Origin: Morella rubra
Lineage: Eukaryota; Streptophyta; Magnoliopsida; Fagales; Myricaceae
Direction: 5' to 3'
Assembly: GCA_003952965.2 (NCBI GenBank)
Contig: CM025852.1
Coordinates: forward strand, 23,701,684 to 23,765,683
Length of the DNA: 64,000 bases
Shown here: positions 35,320 to 48,137 of the stretch, piece by piece
Numbering within the stretch: the first letter of the stretch is position 1
Layout of the letters: each line of letters opens with the position of its first letter
Program-made: the position numbers and the translations under genes
The notes under the pieces: generated by a model
The model's database searches: none
What the model was told of the DNA's origin: nothing
Seen by the model: the letters and a program-made list of their open reading frames with translations, nothing else

Positions 35320-37330
35320 ACATGAGATAGGAAAGTGGACCAATTATTTTCAATGGAGATCATTAAAAAAATGTGATTAGATTCCATTCGCATGTGCTGC
35401 ATGTGAAAATAGCAATACGTGCACTTGTACCCTTCTAACCATGATTCCCACTAATAAAAGTTTCCCAAAAAATTAAAATTTAGGAGCTAAATTATGAAAA
35501 AAAATAAATTATTGTTTTCGCTAATGAGAACAAAAAAATTCCAGTTATTTTGAGGGCCTACCAGGAATACTATTAAAAATTATAAATATGACAACTCGAA
35601 ATAATAAATAAAATAAATTTATAATATGAACTCTCCAATATAATAACATTTAATCATTTATATGCTTAAGAAAAAACCGAGGTTCCAGCCGCCATTGATT
35701 TAGAACAGTCCATAGTTTCTCCTAGAAAAGCATTCCTGAAGCGTCAAACTGCGAGCGAAGAAAGCCAAAGCTTGGAAGTCTTAAAGATCAGGAGAATTCG
35801 TTGTTTGGACCGTACAAGTGTCATGACTCTTCAAGACCTCGCGCGCTGTGTTCAACGACACGTGTGAACCTCGGATCCTGTTACCAAAAAAATGAACATA
35901 TGGAAAAAAAAGTTAATTTTGAGATATGTAATTATCAATAGGGTCTAAAATATAAATTTTGACATATTGAATTTTTAAAATTTTTTATTAATTAAATTGT
36001 GTTATAAAATAAAATTTATGAGTCATAATCATGTAACGTAACTCATTTACAATACACGTGATATGAGTTTGATCATCGAAACTTTTTTAACACAAAAATT
36101 AATAAAATTCGATAATTCTTTCTTGCTCTCGAAAGTGATAGTTTAGACCTATATTTAAAATTGTATTAATAGTTAAAAAGTTTAAAATAATTTTTTCTCA
36201 AAACATCTTATTTGAAACCCAAACGACCGTACCTTTCTCTCATACATATTGATATTGTTCGGTAGAAAAAAAATTTCAAGATTTTTTTGAATCCTACAAT
36301 ACAAAAAATTCTACAACCAAACATCATTTTTAACACCACATAAAAATAATTAAAACACGCATACTAATAAAGTTAACATTACTTAAAAATTCTCAAAATT
36401 TACTATAACCGAACGTCTTCATTGTTTGAAAATTTCATTTATCCCCTAACATTTTTTTTACCCCAATTTCCCCGATCATTTTCAATGATTTAGAAATGCT
36501 TCTCCCACAGTCAGCATTAGCTAATGAGTATTTTCATTATTTCTGTTGATTTTATTTTTGTTATGATTATTCAAATTGGTTGACATTTTTTTTTAATATA
36601 AAATGTTCCGACCCAAGAGATAAGCTACGGTCAACCTTTCTCGTCCTCAAACCCAAAATTGAACCATGAAAGAGAATAAATAAATCAAAAGTGCAGACAT
36701 AACCACCTCGGAGAAAATAAGAGATATGTACCTGACTTCTTGTATCCACCTAAAATACATTTATGACATGGTTGTCAAAAGAACTAATTTGACTAATTTA
36801 GTATATCATAGACTAATTATCATGAGCCATGGACCTGCGGTGCAATTAAGATCGAGAGAAAGTGGACCACTATTTTCAATGTGCATTAAAAAATGTGATC
36901 TGATTCCGTTCGCATGTGCTGCATGTGAAAACGTTAATTCGTGCTCTTGGACCATTCTATAACCACTATGCCACCAAAAGCTTCTGGATAATGTGTCAGC
37001 AGCCATTAAGACCGCAATTATTAATTATGGAATACTATTACAAATCATTAATATGAACACTCGAATTAGAATAAATCAATCATAATATGAACACTCTAAT
37101 ATATTATTTATGCCTTAGAAAGACCAACGTTACAACCCGAGAGATTTTGAAAAGCTGCCATTGATTTAGAAGAGTCCATAATTTCTCCTGTAAAAGCTTT
37201 CTTAAAATGTCAAACTTTACATTTTAGAAAAGTCAGATCTGGATAAGTCGTTGTTTGGACCGTACAAGTGTCATAACTACTCAAGCCTCGTGTACTGTGT
37301 TCAAGGACAGGTGTGAACCTCTGATCCCGT
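35320..37330. repeat. Diverged direct repeat pair
   Basis: Block 35320-35880 and block 36840-37330 share in order: AAAGTGGACCA, CGCATGTGCTGCATGTGAAAA, GCCATTGATTTAGAA, TCCATA(G/A)TTTCTCCT, CGTTGTTTGGACCGTACAAG and TGTGAACCTC. A third, short piece with similar words lies at about 34925-34985. Ends are ragged and no terminal repeats are visible, so the mechanism is unclear. Non-coding. Confidence 0.75.
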
Positions 37331-38511
37331 GACAACAAAAAAAAAATTATTATTTTAGGCACATCCTGCGGTTGAAATATTCTGAGTTCAACCAATTGGA
37401 CAATGCGGTACTTTAATTAGAAAATCGAAACACCATGCTCCAACTTTAAATTGACGTGACCAAATAAATAAAGCAATTAGAAAATAATTAGTTGACTTTT
37501 TTTGAACGATCAGGAGCACCATTAGTGTACATGGACCGAAAGGGTTGTTTGTAGTATATGCTGTTGTAAAGGGGAATCATGCTTTCGAGATTGGGATTTG
37601 TCACCGTCAAATGAGAGAGGTCTCAAGTTGCCAGATTTACATTTTTAGAAATAACATGACCCTTTTTTTCTGTTTCTTAAGCAAAAATTGAATCTATCAA
37701 TTTATAGTATGAATTACTATTATAATATTTTTAAATTTTTTTATTCAAATTATATAATATAATTAAAAAAATAGACATAATAAATAAACTTTATTATAAG
37801 ATTGTCCAAATTTTTAATAGCATTTATATATCAAAAATTTTAACAAAATTTTATCTTTACAAACACACATTAAAATTTTACTTTTATTTTATTTCTCATT
37901 CACCAATTCTAATACCACTTCTTTTTTAACACCAATACAGAATTTTATTAACATTTTACTTGCAAACACTATGTTACACTAGTGTAAGTCCAGTCCTCCT
38001 TTTTAAGATACTGCATTATTGCTCATGTTCTTTTTCAATGTTGGGAAGGATTGTTATTTTACTTGTCAATACCAAAAACAACCCTGCATGCGACAGCCTA
38101 TGGTCGCGTTTTGGATCAGCAAATACCGGGGCACGAATAAACTAGTATTTATTTTTATTTTTGTGTTGCGAAAACCATGGAGTGCCAAAAGCAGAGTGGT
38201 AGAGCACTAGAATAGCAAATCTTGAACAAAACGTTCTTGCAAAGACACAAAATTTCTCATTCATTGAGAAAATTCACCGATTTTTAAAAATATTAAAAAC
38301 AATATCGTATTCACAAACCCAAACGACCTCTATAGTTCTCTCATATACTGTTTTTTAATATTCCATTTATCCCCAAACAATTTTTTTTTTTTTACGCCAT
38401 TTTCCCCAATTATGGGAACGCCCCAGCTGCTTGGATCCTCTAGTGTAAATCTCGGATGTAATAATTACAAGGTCCCTCAATGATTCGGTAGTGCTTCTTC
38501 CACTGTCTGCG

Positions 38512-39396
38512 TTAGTTAACGAGTATTTGGTCGCCACGTGGACACGGTGCCACCTGCAACCCCTCCACACCGTTCACTACTCTCAAGCCGGTTTGAGCCT
38601 GAGCTTGAGTTTGAGTGACCGACAACGCCACCGAGCCGCCAGTCTTCTTCTGCCGCTTAGGCGAGCCGCTCTCAACTGACGACAACGAGGAAGAAGGCTC
38701 AGGTGACGACCGCTTCGATGTCACCCTCACCGGGTCGGGCTCACCCGAGTTCACCCGAAGTGGGAAATTGAGCAAGGCTCGTGACCCGCGCATCCGGTAC
38801 GCGGCTCGGTCGTAAGCCAGCGCGGCGTCCTCGGCAGTCTCGAACGTCCCGAGCCAGACTCGAGCGCCGTTCTTAGCCGGGTCTCGAATCTCGGCGGCGA
38901 ACTTTCCCCAGGGCCGTTGCCTCACACCCCTGTAATGCTTTCCCTTTGCCGGAACCACCGCCGGTGCTGCCTCTTTCTGGGCTGGAATTGATGCCGGGAC
39001 TACCGCAAATCCAGGCGACATATTCTCCACCGCGGGTAAAATCTCGGGCTCGGATTTCACCGATGCGAAAATTTCAGGCTCGGCTTTAATAGCGGCGGTG
39101 GGAAACCCGAAGTTGTAACAGTCCGTGGATACCGGGGCGAGTGATGGGACCCACCCGACATTCACGGCGTCACGAAGAACGCCGTAAAGTACCATGTCCT
39201 CCGAGTCGTTCTCCTTCAACGGCAACTCGCCCCAGTTGTCAGTTAGGCAAGGGTACAAGCTACCGAAACTGGAGCTACGGCAGAAAGTCGGGGTATTAGC
39301 CGGACCAGCGAGCCGACTGTCCGTTTCTCCCAGCAAATGCCGGGTAATTGACTCCAGAACAGCGAAATCGGACTCAGTTGAACTCTGTGCATACAT
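38512..39396 (-). CDS. Group IXa ERF transcription factor, ERF2/ERF1A-like
   Basis: An intronless 294-aa protein. The single AP2/ERF domain spans about residues 153-214 ([20 protein letters not shown] then [19 protein letters not shown] and [14 protein letters not shown]), with the ERF-type [10 protein letters not shown] element that contacts GCC boxes (AGCCGCC). The N-terminus [15 protein letters not shown], the acidic [14 protein letters not shown] block (about 55-68) and [13 protein letters not shown] after the domain are signatures of group IXa (Arabidopsis ERF1A/At4g17500 and ERF2/At5g47220), which activate ethylene- and jasmonate-responsive defence genes. A serine-rich stretch and the basic SPKRQKK (about 245-251, possible nuclear signal) follow. 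A TATA box lies 117 bp upstream. The partner ERF gene lies at 52795. Confidence 0.93.
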   Translation of the reverse strand: MYAQSSTESDFAVLESITRHLLGETDSRLAGPANTPTFCRSSSFGSLYPCLTDNWGELPLKENDSEDMVLYGVLRDAVNVGWVPSLAPVSTDCYNFGFPTAAIKAEPEIFASVKSEPEILPAVENMSPGFAVVPASIPAQKEAAPAVVPAKGKHYRGVRQRPWGKFAAEIRDPAKNGARVWLGTFETAEDAALAYDRAAYRMRGSRALLNFPLRVNSGEPDPVRVTSKRSSPEPSSSLSSVESGSPKRQKKTGGSVALSVTQTQAQAQTGLRVVNGVEGLQVAPCPRGDQILVN

Positions 39397-39512
39397 CTCG
39401 TATTCGATTATTTTGGAAATCTTGAATTCGAATTTGGGGTTCAGGGTTTTTCGGGTCAGAGCTGATACTTATTTCCGGCTGCTGAATTTTTGTGGATAGG
39501 AGATGCGGAGGG

Positions 39513-39520
39513 TATTTATA
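39513..39520 (-). promoter_or_regulatory. TATA box of the ERF2-like gene
   Basis: TATAAATA on the minus strand, about 120 bp upstream of the ATG at 39396. Two CACGTG cores lie further upstream (about 39665-39670 and 39721-39726), a context often seen in stress-responsive promoters. Confidence 0.65.
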
Positions 39521-39539
39521 GGGGAATAGGTACATGCAC

Positions 39540-41380
39540 TTGGGGAATATTTGATTATTTGTGCAGTGGAATTTTAGTAATATTAAAATGTAGTGGTGTT
39601 GATTTCCTTGGTTCAGAGCTTTCTGTGAAGGTTCGAAGTTAAGCAAGTGGGTAAAGGCATTAAACACGTGCTTTATTTTGGGTTTTGTTATGGGTTTTTG
39701 TAATGGGTGGAGATTGACGTCACGTGTCTTACAGCAGCAATATGTTGCTTGTCGATTTGTGTGTTTTCTTTAGCCCTTTTGTCCATTCCTCTGGGCTGTG
39801 GCGCCTTCTGGCCGACGCCGAGCTGGTTTCCATTTTGTTTTTTGTTTGTGTCTAAAGCCTTGCGAGAAAATTGTGACGAGTACAAGAAATGTCCCCTGAG
39901 ATAAGCTTAATTTCAATTTTATTTGGTAATATCTTATTGGTCTCAATCTCCATTATTATTTTTTAATTATTATCCATGATATGGTATCCATAAATCTCGA
40001 TTATAATTTATACAGCAAGTTTTATTTAAATAAATAGAGTGATCCAAGATCAATTGTACTAGTGTGACTAATAAGTAAGTGCAGGGCTGTTTGACTAGGA
40101 AAAAAGAAGAAGTGTAGGGCCGATCAGAAAGACTGCCAGTGCCTGTGTTACCGGTTCCGGCACCGAGAACCACTAGTTCCCAATACTAGTCTCGGTAGCA
40201 GTTTTAAACAGTGCCGGTGCCAATTGTGGCCAAATCAACACCGAATTAAGCTTTGCTCAGACCTAAGTGAGTGGATAACATGAAGTTGTTTATTTCAGTT
40301 ATTTAAAGCTATGTAACAGGGATGTTTGTCTGTCGCTTTCTAAACTTAAGACTAATTTTTCATTCAAACATATTCTTTAAATATATCTCACAATTCTTTT
40401 CGATATAATTGCAGAAAATAAGAAAAACAAATTAACATTCAAAAATAGCCATGATTTGTTTTGTGATTAGAGAAGATTAGAAGCAGATCCAATAGAAAAG
40501 AGTAATTTAATCGCTTTTTTTAAGAGGAGTATGAGTAATGGCAAAAAAGAAATGATGATGGCCAGGAATTGGTGGGTGTGGACAGGGAGAAGCGAGGAAA
40601 GGGACATGGATAGTTGATACATCGCTTCTGGACATGAAAGCCCAATCTTTTCTTTGGATAAGCGTCCCGAAAAGTCAATTGGCCATTAAGATAATGTCCG
40701 CATACCCCACGTTTCTCAATTTGCACCCTCTTTTCTTTTATGTCCCTTCGAGGAAGGTGACTCACTTCCTGTCACAAGCTTTTTCCCACCTTTTGCAAAC
40801 GGATCAGCTTACCTCCTGGATTTGGAGGATCTAACGTAACTCAATTCCTTGAATCTTGACAAGCCAATTGAACGCCAATATTTTAGGCACCATCTCCGGT
40901 AAGTTGGAGACATACTCTCTTCCTTCGTATTTTTTTATTGGGTAAGCAGTATAATGTATTCTTCAGGTTTGCAGATACTTTTTCCTATACTCGATACTAA
41001 ATTTAAGTTATAATCAATTTTTTTATTTATATATTTTATACTAAATTTAAGTTTTGATTAAGTTTTAAATCCCTAAGTTCCTCTTTCGAACCTATATTTA
41101 AATTTTATGCTTAATCTCAACATTTTGGTTAAGAAAATAATAATAATAAAAATTTAATAAAACTCTAATCTATTTCGTATTTAATTGTTAAAATTTTGAG
41201 TTATAGGAGTTAGTGAAAAAGTAAAGATAATTTATGAAAATTGAAAAAAAAAAAAAAAAAAAAAAAGTAAAAAGAGAGAATATTTCAATAAAAAAATAAT
41301 TTAATAAAAGAAGAATTATTTTAAAATTTTTAATATCAATATTTTCGCAATCTAACACCACCACTGCAGATTTTAACAAT
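39540..41380. other. Promoter-side spacer of the ERF2-like gene
   Basis: No coding content is seen. Notable items are an imperfect hairpin at about 40158-40193 (ACCGAGAACCACTAGT pairing with ACTAGTCTCGGT) and a run of 22 A at about 41246-41267. Confidence 0.5.
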
Positions 41381-41386
41381 ATTCTT

Positions 41387-41586
41387 AAGGTCTGTTTGTA
41401 AATAAAAATTTTACACTTTCTAAAATTTTAACACAATAAAAAATTACAATATAATCTTCTCTTTTCATCAAATCATTACTTTTCACTATAATAAATATTA
41501 AAAATCATCTATTTCTTCACTTTTTTACTAAATTTAATACTTTAAAATTTTAACCTCTCTAAAATTTTACAAACAAAAAAACCCTT
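41387..41586. mobile_element. AT-rich MITE
   Basis: Left end AAGGTCTGTTTGTAAATAAA and right end TTTTACAAACAAAAAAACCC are inverted. The interior is AT-rich with repeated CTCTAAAATTTTA words. The target duplication is not resolved. The end motif relates it loosely to the GTTTGTTT MITEs. Confidence 0.55.
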
Positions 41587-44500
41587 GAAATTTTCAAAAA
41601 AAGTATTGATCTGCGATACATTGTTCTCATAGCTCACAGGATGTTTCAAACAAGGAATAGTTGTCCTGTTCTTCTCCCTTTGTCCAGTACCATCCAATTT
41701 ACGTACAATACAATGACACCTCGGTAAGCCAGAACCGAAGAAGTTGACCGAAGACCATCTTGGTCATTCTTGACTTTGACCGTAGACTATTCTCCCTTGT
41801 TATTATTGAAACCAAACCACATCTTTTCGCTTTTCGCTTCGTGCCAGCAACCGGCACGTGCGCAGCACCGCAATGTTTGAGTCGCTTCCACTGAAAGACG
41901 GAAGAAAAAGAAAACAAAAAACAAAAGAAGTCCCCCCAAACAGACTATACACAGTACTTATGACAAAGACAAATAAGAAAAAGAAGAAGCTAAATTCCCA
42001 CGTGCTTAAATTGGATGCTGCACGGTACCTTCTTGGCTTGCCTAATTTTCTACGCCAACATAGAATATATCATATTATATGGTTTTTTCAATTGATAAGT
42101 TTTTGGTGGTAACTTGCTAATTATATTACGTTATCTTATCTTTTATATGGTTTGATTCGATTTCTGTCTTTGAACGCGGACCAAACAACTTTGGCTAAGC
42201 TTTTTTTTATTATAATATTGAATCATGTACCTCTAATTTAGTCAAGCTGCTAACTTTTAACAATAAAAAAGAATAATATGACATTCGAATTATCCACGTG
42301 CTTTTGTTTTGATTGGTTCATCTAAGATTAGGTATCTCAAAATTAAACTATATTTGTTGGTCCAATTGAAGATTTGAAGAGACCAAATTAATAATTCCAA
42401 AGAATTCAATAGCATATGTATCGATCAAGGCTAGCTAGGTAGTGTGGCTTTGAAGTAATGCCATTTGAGACAAGAGAGCAATGCCAAGGGGGATCTGCAA
42501 TTGCATTATCGATGCCTTTGCGGCTTCAATTCAAACACTTTATTTTCAACGGTCTCGATGAAGATCACTAAGAAAAAGTATCACAGAAATATGATTGCTA
42601 AAGGTTGACATTTTTTATCCGAAAAATGCGTGATTTCTTTGACAATCCCCGTTTTCTTTCCCTCTACCTTTTAGGGAGGACGTTCTCTGCTTTAACACGT
42701 GGGAAATGAGCGATATCAGAACATTCAAACACCACTTAATCAGAACACCGGTCCAATACAAAAGAACCATTTCACAGATTGAATTCAAACGTTAGGGAGT
42801 AGAAATTTTTTACCTTGTCGGGGTTGGAAGAAAGGAAGGAATTTACCAAATTGGGTCATTTCAGCTTGCTTTCTGATCATTGTATAAGTGATAAATCTCA
42901 AAATACAAAGTTAAGAAATTTAAATTGTGAAAAGACTCCAATATCCCAATTTGTTTTACGTTACGTTTACTTTGGATTTTACCATCTAGGTCTCGAGATG
43001 TTACAAATACAGTAACAAATCGAAGAGTTCTTGTTTTATCTAAATTTTTCAACTAATGTTTTTAGATGTATATGAAATTCTTAAAGTGTTGTGATACTAT
43101 GAGTTCTTTTCTAATTAGAACTGACCTGATGCTACTAAAAAAACCCGTTGGTAAATAAGTTATATTTTTTGTCCTTAATTCGTCGGACCATATGCTATAT
43201 TCGTTTCTAACAATCTTTTGAGCGACCAACCGTTATTGTATTAGGTATCTCTATAACATAAACTTAGTAAATTGCCATCTGCTCGGCAGATTTTTAAGCA
43301 TTATAATGATGCATAAAATTCATAAACTTCTTTAGTTGTGAGAGCAGTTACTTACAAAATTAGTGACAAATTACTGACATTATATGTGCCAGGTATTATT
43401 AAGATCCTCTCGAATTCAATTAGGGGTATCCTACCATGCAGATTTCTCCGAATCAACCCATTATTCTCAAATTTATGATTGAGATCTTGTTCTATCAAAA
43501 CCAATCACTAGTAGAGATGCGCTAAATATGGCAAACAATAAGATCACAACTGTTAAATTGTTATTAATTACTAATATTACTATTTCAAGAGTAATAACTG
43601 CCATATGGCAAGATAACCATAGCATTTGAGAATAAGAATTGAGATTTAAAGAAATCTCCTCAGTGGAGTATCATAAGAACATGAGGGAATATTGAACCCT
43701 TTTGAATTTATAACATAATCTCTCAAAAAGATTCACTATAAATTTCGCAATCCAATAAATTATTGAAGAACTTTTGAGTGTGAGCAGCAGCATCTATATA
43801 ATGCTTCAATCAGTTCTATGGCAGCTATGTATGAGTAGTAATGTAGATTCTCCCCATAAGAGAGATAGAAAAGCTTTGGTGAGATATGCAATTATTTGAA
43901 ACTAATTGGAAAGAACCTCAGAGAGTTAGCCCAAGGAATCCCGATTGCTCAGGCTGCCCTTAGGGCCTGCAATCTTGGTGCAATTTTCTCTTACCTTAAG
44001 ACTTCAAGTCTTCAAGATAGGCTCTTGGATATCTAAACAGAAGGCCTCTGAGATCCTTCACATGGAGATAGTACAGAAGGTGGAGGAATATTGTATTTCA
44101 GGCAAAACGACTCCCATTTCAAGCGTCTCGAGGCATTTATCTAGCTCCATCTAAAGGGTACTCATACGAGGCAGTCTCTGTAAGGCAGTGTAGGAGAGTC
44201 TATTCGGCCTCGAAGTAAGCTCATAGAGAATTGCACATGTGACCGCAAGCCCCAAGTTCAGCTAGCCATGTGATTTTGCAAAAGGAGGAGGAAGATCGGA
44301 TCCACTTCATAGCTCACTTGTTTTTGGTCACTCTCCGAGTCGCCCACCAAGATCAGTAATTGGTATGTTCGGCATAAACTCTTTTTCCTGCTTCAGCCTC
44401 TAATCCTGCTTTTTTGACAGACCCAACTGTTATTCATCACAACGAAATGCTATGCAGCTCGTGCTCGCTTTCCTCTCTGACCCATAAAAGCTTTTTATGC

Positions 44501-45188
44501 GTTTTGTGAAGCAGCCCATCTGTTAGCCCCGCGTAGGCCATAGCAATTGTTCTGCTGCTTTAGAATTAAAATTGATATTTTCCTTACATGGTAGGGTCGT
44601 GTGTTTTCTATCAAACGTAACGACCATGATCCTCTACAATATCAAAAATTGCACGGAATAATTTTGAGAGATAAATACATTATATAAACTTTAATATAGG
44701 ACTCACATTACTCAAAACTAATTCACGCAAACAACATTTAATAATATAAGGTCACATATTGTGTTCATCTCTATCAAAATTGCAAGCTTACTCGAATTGC
44801 TTGAGATTTTGATTCCTCAATGAAATTTTCAGGAGTGAAAGAGTCACGATTTGACCTTAAAAACTACTATAATATCATGTTAGATAATTGATCTAAGTTA
44901 TGAAAAATAAATAAAATGTAATTATCTAATTAATAATTTACGTTTATGTTTTCGTATAATTTTCAGCTCAATGTTTTAACCCCCCAAAACAAAAGTCAAA
45001 TCCTTCTTCTCAAGCTTTCCCATATGATTTTAAGATAAACCTCTTTTTACTATTTTATATCCTTAAATACAAGAGTCGAGGACGACCCATTCACGATCGA
45101 ACCCGCGACTTTTGCTCTGCTACTCCTCTCCTTCGAACTTGTGATCAGAGCGAAAGAAATTTTCGTCCACCGTCTCCTTGCTCAGTCA
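41587..45188. other. Spacer without recognised genes
   Basis: About 3.6 kb. A stretch near 43930-44350 is less AT-rich and shows broken coding-like frames (one contains LKTSSLQDRLLDI) with several stops. It could be a decayed gene or transposon, but I do not recognise it. The rest is AT-rich. Confidence 0.4.
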
Positions 45189-45242
45189 ACATCTTTACTT
45201 GATCTTCAGAGGGAAAAAAAAAAAAACATCTTTACTTGATCT
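45189..45242 (+). mobile_element. Micro-insertion (TCAGAGGG plus poly(A)) with 17-bp TSD
   Basis: ACATCTTTACTTGATCT occurs at 45189-45205 and 45226-45242, exact over 17 bp. The insert between them is TCAGAGGG plus an A run. This is a plus-strand retroposition scar whose prefix differs from the CTTAG type. Confidence 0.75.
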
Positions 45243-45254
45243 CCTTCGTCGCTA

Positions 45255-45660
45255 ATATGAGCACCAAGAGCCCAGTGGCCGTTGACATGAATCTTTCGGC
45301 TCTATCTTAAGCAAATAGCATTCTCATTTGCCAACTTCTGGAGAGAGGGAATTGACGATTTCCTGCATTCCTACTGACGTTTTCAAACAGCATCTTCTCA
45401 CCGCCTCCACGGTTTTTCCAGAACTCCGTCAGCTTCTAAAGCAAGTACAGCTCCTCGATAGTTGACACAATCTTTAATTTCAGTCTCAAATAAAGAGTTA
45501 GGTATTGGACGAAAAAGCACAATCCCAGGAGTTGAGACATTCCACGCCCTCTATGCAGTTGCATGTCAATTCTTTGATTATATATTAGAACCAAAAACTC
45601 CTTCGAGGAACAAAGTCAAACAAGAAGTTTCTTTGCGACCCTGAAAAGCCTGTCTAACAG
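45255..45660 (+). pseudogene. Unrecognised decayed coding fragment
   Basis: Allowing frame changes, the region reads as STKSPVAVDMNLSALS, then NFWREGIDDFLHSY, a QHLLTASTVFPELRQLLKQV block and, further on, IPGVETFHALYAVACQFFDY. The amphipathic leucine pattern and lower AT content look like former coding DNA, but stops interrupt every frame. I do not recognise the family. Confidence 0.35.
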
Positions 45661-47672
45661 GGCTACATGAGCTTCTCTGTCTGAATTAGATGGAAGTGAT
45701 TATTCAATTGGACGGAACGATTACTTGCATCTTTCCTGAGAATTCTATAGACTTGATCCTCAAATTTTCATTCAATAACAATTGGGATTGGTTTTAATTG
45801 AGCTATGGAATTTCATTATAGTTTATACTTTGGTTTAATGGAAGTTCTCAACCACTTAAATTCTTTTTTTCAAGAGATAAAGGTCTTTGACAATTTTTAT
45901 TCTAAATTATTATTTTTGTCACATTATATCTATCAACTCTTCATTTTAGACACTCCACACCGGTTACATTTTTTCGTCAATTTTAAGGCTCCGTTTGTTT
46001 CATAGTAAACAAGAATTTGTATTCTACTTTCTCTATTTTCTAGTGTTTGGGAAAGTTGATAAAATTTAGTCAAGTGAAAATAAGATCGGCCAATGTAAAA
46101 TAAAGTATGAATCTACTTTCCTAATTTTTCATTGTTCCACCGCACTTGAACCCACACTTCTATTTCTGTTTCCTCACCCTCTCAGCTTTATGATCTTGAT
46201 ATATACTCATAATTTTACGTACTTTATTAATTACAAATAATTTAATTTTTAAAAAATACATTTGTAATCTTTTTGTGAGAAATATTTTATTCGATTGTTA
46301 CATATATATGTTATTTTAATTCATTTCAAACTAATATTAAGAATCAAATTTACTAATCATATATATAATACTAAAAAAAATATTATAACACATCAAATAT
46401 TATGAAAAGTGCTTTACGGAAAAGATGTTTTAAGTAACAACCAAACATTAAAAATTAGATAACTTTACGCCAAAATAGACGGAACATAAATGGAAAGTAA
46501 TTTTTTTTTTACATGTGAGAGAACTATTCATTTTAGGCCTCACCTTCAGATCTCCAGCTTGTTCGGTTCACACTCAATTAAAAGTTTCCACAATCACGAC
46601 ATTCTGGGTGTCAAACTAGACAAATTCAATTCAATTCGAGTGCGCGCGCATTAAATGCACAAGGCCAGTTTTGTTGGCTGAGCCCTCCGCTAGTCGCTGC
46701 CTCTGCCACTCTACTTTGTCGTCCGGTTTTTTTTTTAATTATTTTCCACGTACCGCGATTGTGATTCATTTGGAGACCTGGTCATCTCCAAATTTGTTTC
46801 CTTAAACTTTCTATCCGTTTGGATAAACGGATATGTATGACCATTTGATTAAATCTTTTTATTTATTAACACATCTTTTTCGTTCTTTGGAGACTCTGAC
46901 ACGTATCTTAAAATATGTAATTGAGTTATTTAAATCTCGTTATTCTAAATTTGTTATTATGAAAAAAAAAATATTCAATTTGTGTGCCCTTACGCAGGCG
47001 AAAAGTTTAAATTTTCATTGTTGTTTTTTTGTCCCTGTCGATCGAGAGAGAGAGAGAGGAGGGGGTAGTAACTCTAGGGAGATGCATTGCAGTATGATCT
47101 ATCTATTCAAGCGCGCGAACAAGGAATTTTCTATTTTATTGGTATTAGTTAAATTTTTTATTAATTTTTTACAAATTCCCGTAAAAGTCAATAACATTAT
47201 CCACCGTACGAAATTTAGCATTAGAGAAAGAAGACTGTTTTTTCATTTTTAAATCATCCGTGGGTTACTTTGGACCGGGATCGCCTGCAACCGAATTGCA
47301 GGGGATCCTCGTCATTTAGAGTGCAGCGTTTGCAATGACGACTTTCGTACATCACAAACAATTAATATGACAAATCTAATGGATTCGGATAATTTGTACA
47401 TTTTTTTTTTTTTGTTTACTAATAAGCGGAGGTTGGGGTGTAGTGCTGTTCGACCTTCCGGCCTGTCTAATACTTGGTACACTGTTGAACTTCGCTAGAG
47501 CCTCCACTAGGTGAAGAAAATTTTAATTAAAAACAAAATAGCCAGTCCATATAATAGTGGATAGTCAGTCTCTAAATTGGGCTCTGGGCTATTCCTCGAA
47601 TTAGTATAGTAATGGTTTCTAGAACTAGTCTCCTTATTGGATCAATGACTTGTTTATATCTCAATTGCTAGC

Positions 47673-48137
47673 TTAGGCCTCGGCTTTTCAGGTTTCGGGT
47701 CTGGTTTCACCCATCTCGAACTTTACACGAGTTGATCGGGTTAAGGAAAAGAAAACTTGATCCCGACCCAAAATGACTCTTGAACCCAAGCCGTCTTAAG
47801 CAGATTGGGTTCGGCTCGACTCCGGCCTAGGCCGAGGTCGGGGCCAGGTTTTGTAGGGCTTTTTTTTTTATTATTTCATTATATTATAGGCCTAAAATGT
47901 TATGGGCTAATTTTTTTAGGCTAAAAATGTTATGGGCTCTAATTTTTTTTAAGCCCAAAACTATATTTTTTGAGAAATAATGCATATACTTATAATATTC
48001 GAGTCGAGGTTGGGTTTTCACAATATATTGAACAAACTCGAACCTGACTTGAATATTGTCGAAACGCATACATAAAATCCGACCCTGAATAAAGCCAACT
48101 CGACCTGGTCGGGGTCTCAGGTTTTTTGCCCAACCCT
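47673..48137. mobile_element. hAT-like non-autonomous insertion
   Basis: The insertion lies in copy A of the duplication; copy B at about 50200 shows the uninterrupted site. It is flanked by TTGCTAGC (47665-47672) and ATGCTAGC (48138-48145), an 8-bp near-duplication. The interior is rich in GGTCGGGTT/AACCCGACC-like words, and the right end reads TTTTTTGCCCAACCCTA, a terminal pattern common in plant hAT elements. No transposase frame exists. A fragment with similar words lies at about 48600-48670. Confidence 0.65.

Larger units (their letters stand above)
33824..38511. other. Spacer with duplicated blocks, downstream of the ERF gene
   Basis: No gene is seen in 4.7 kb. It contains the poly(T) micro-insertion at 35065-35119, a diverged large direct repeat (35320-35880 against 36840-37330), and AT-rich MITE-like tracts at about 36000-36430 and 37680-37980. 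The last part is probably the ERF gene 3' UTR and flank. Confidence 0.55.
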
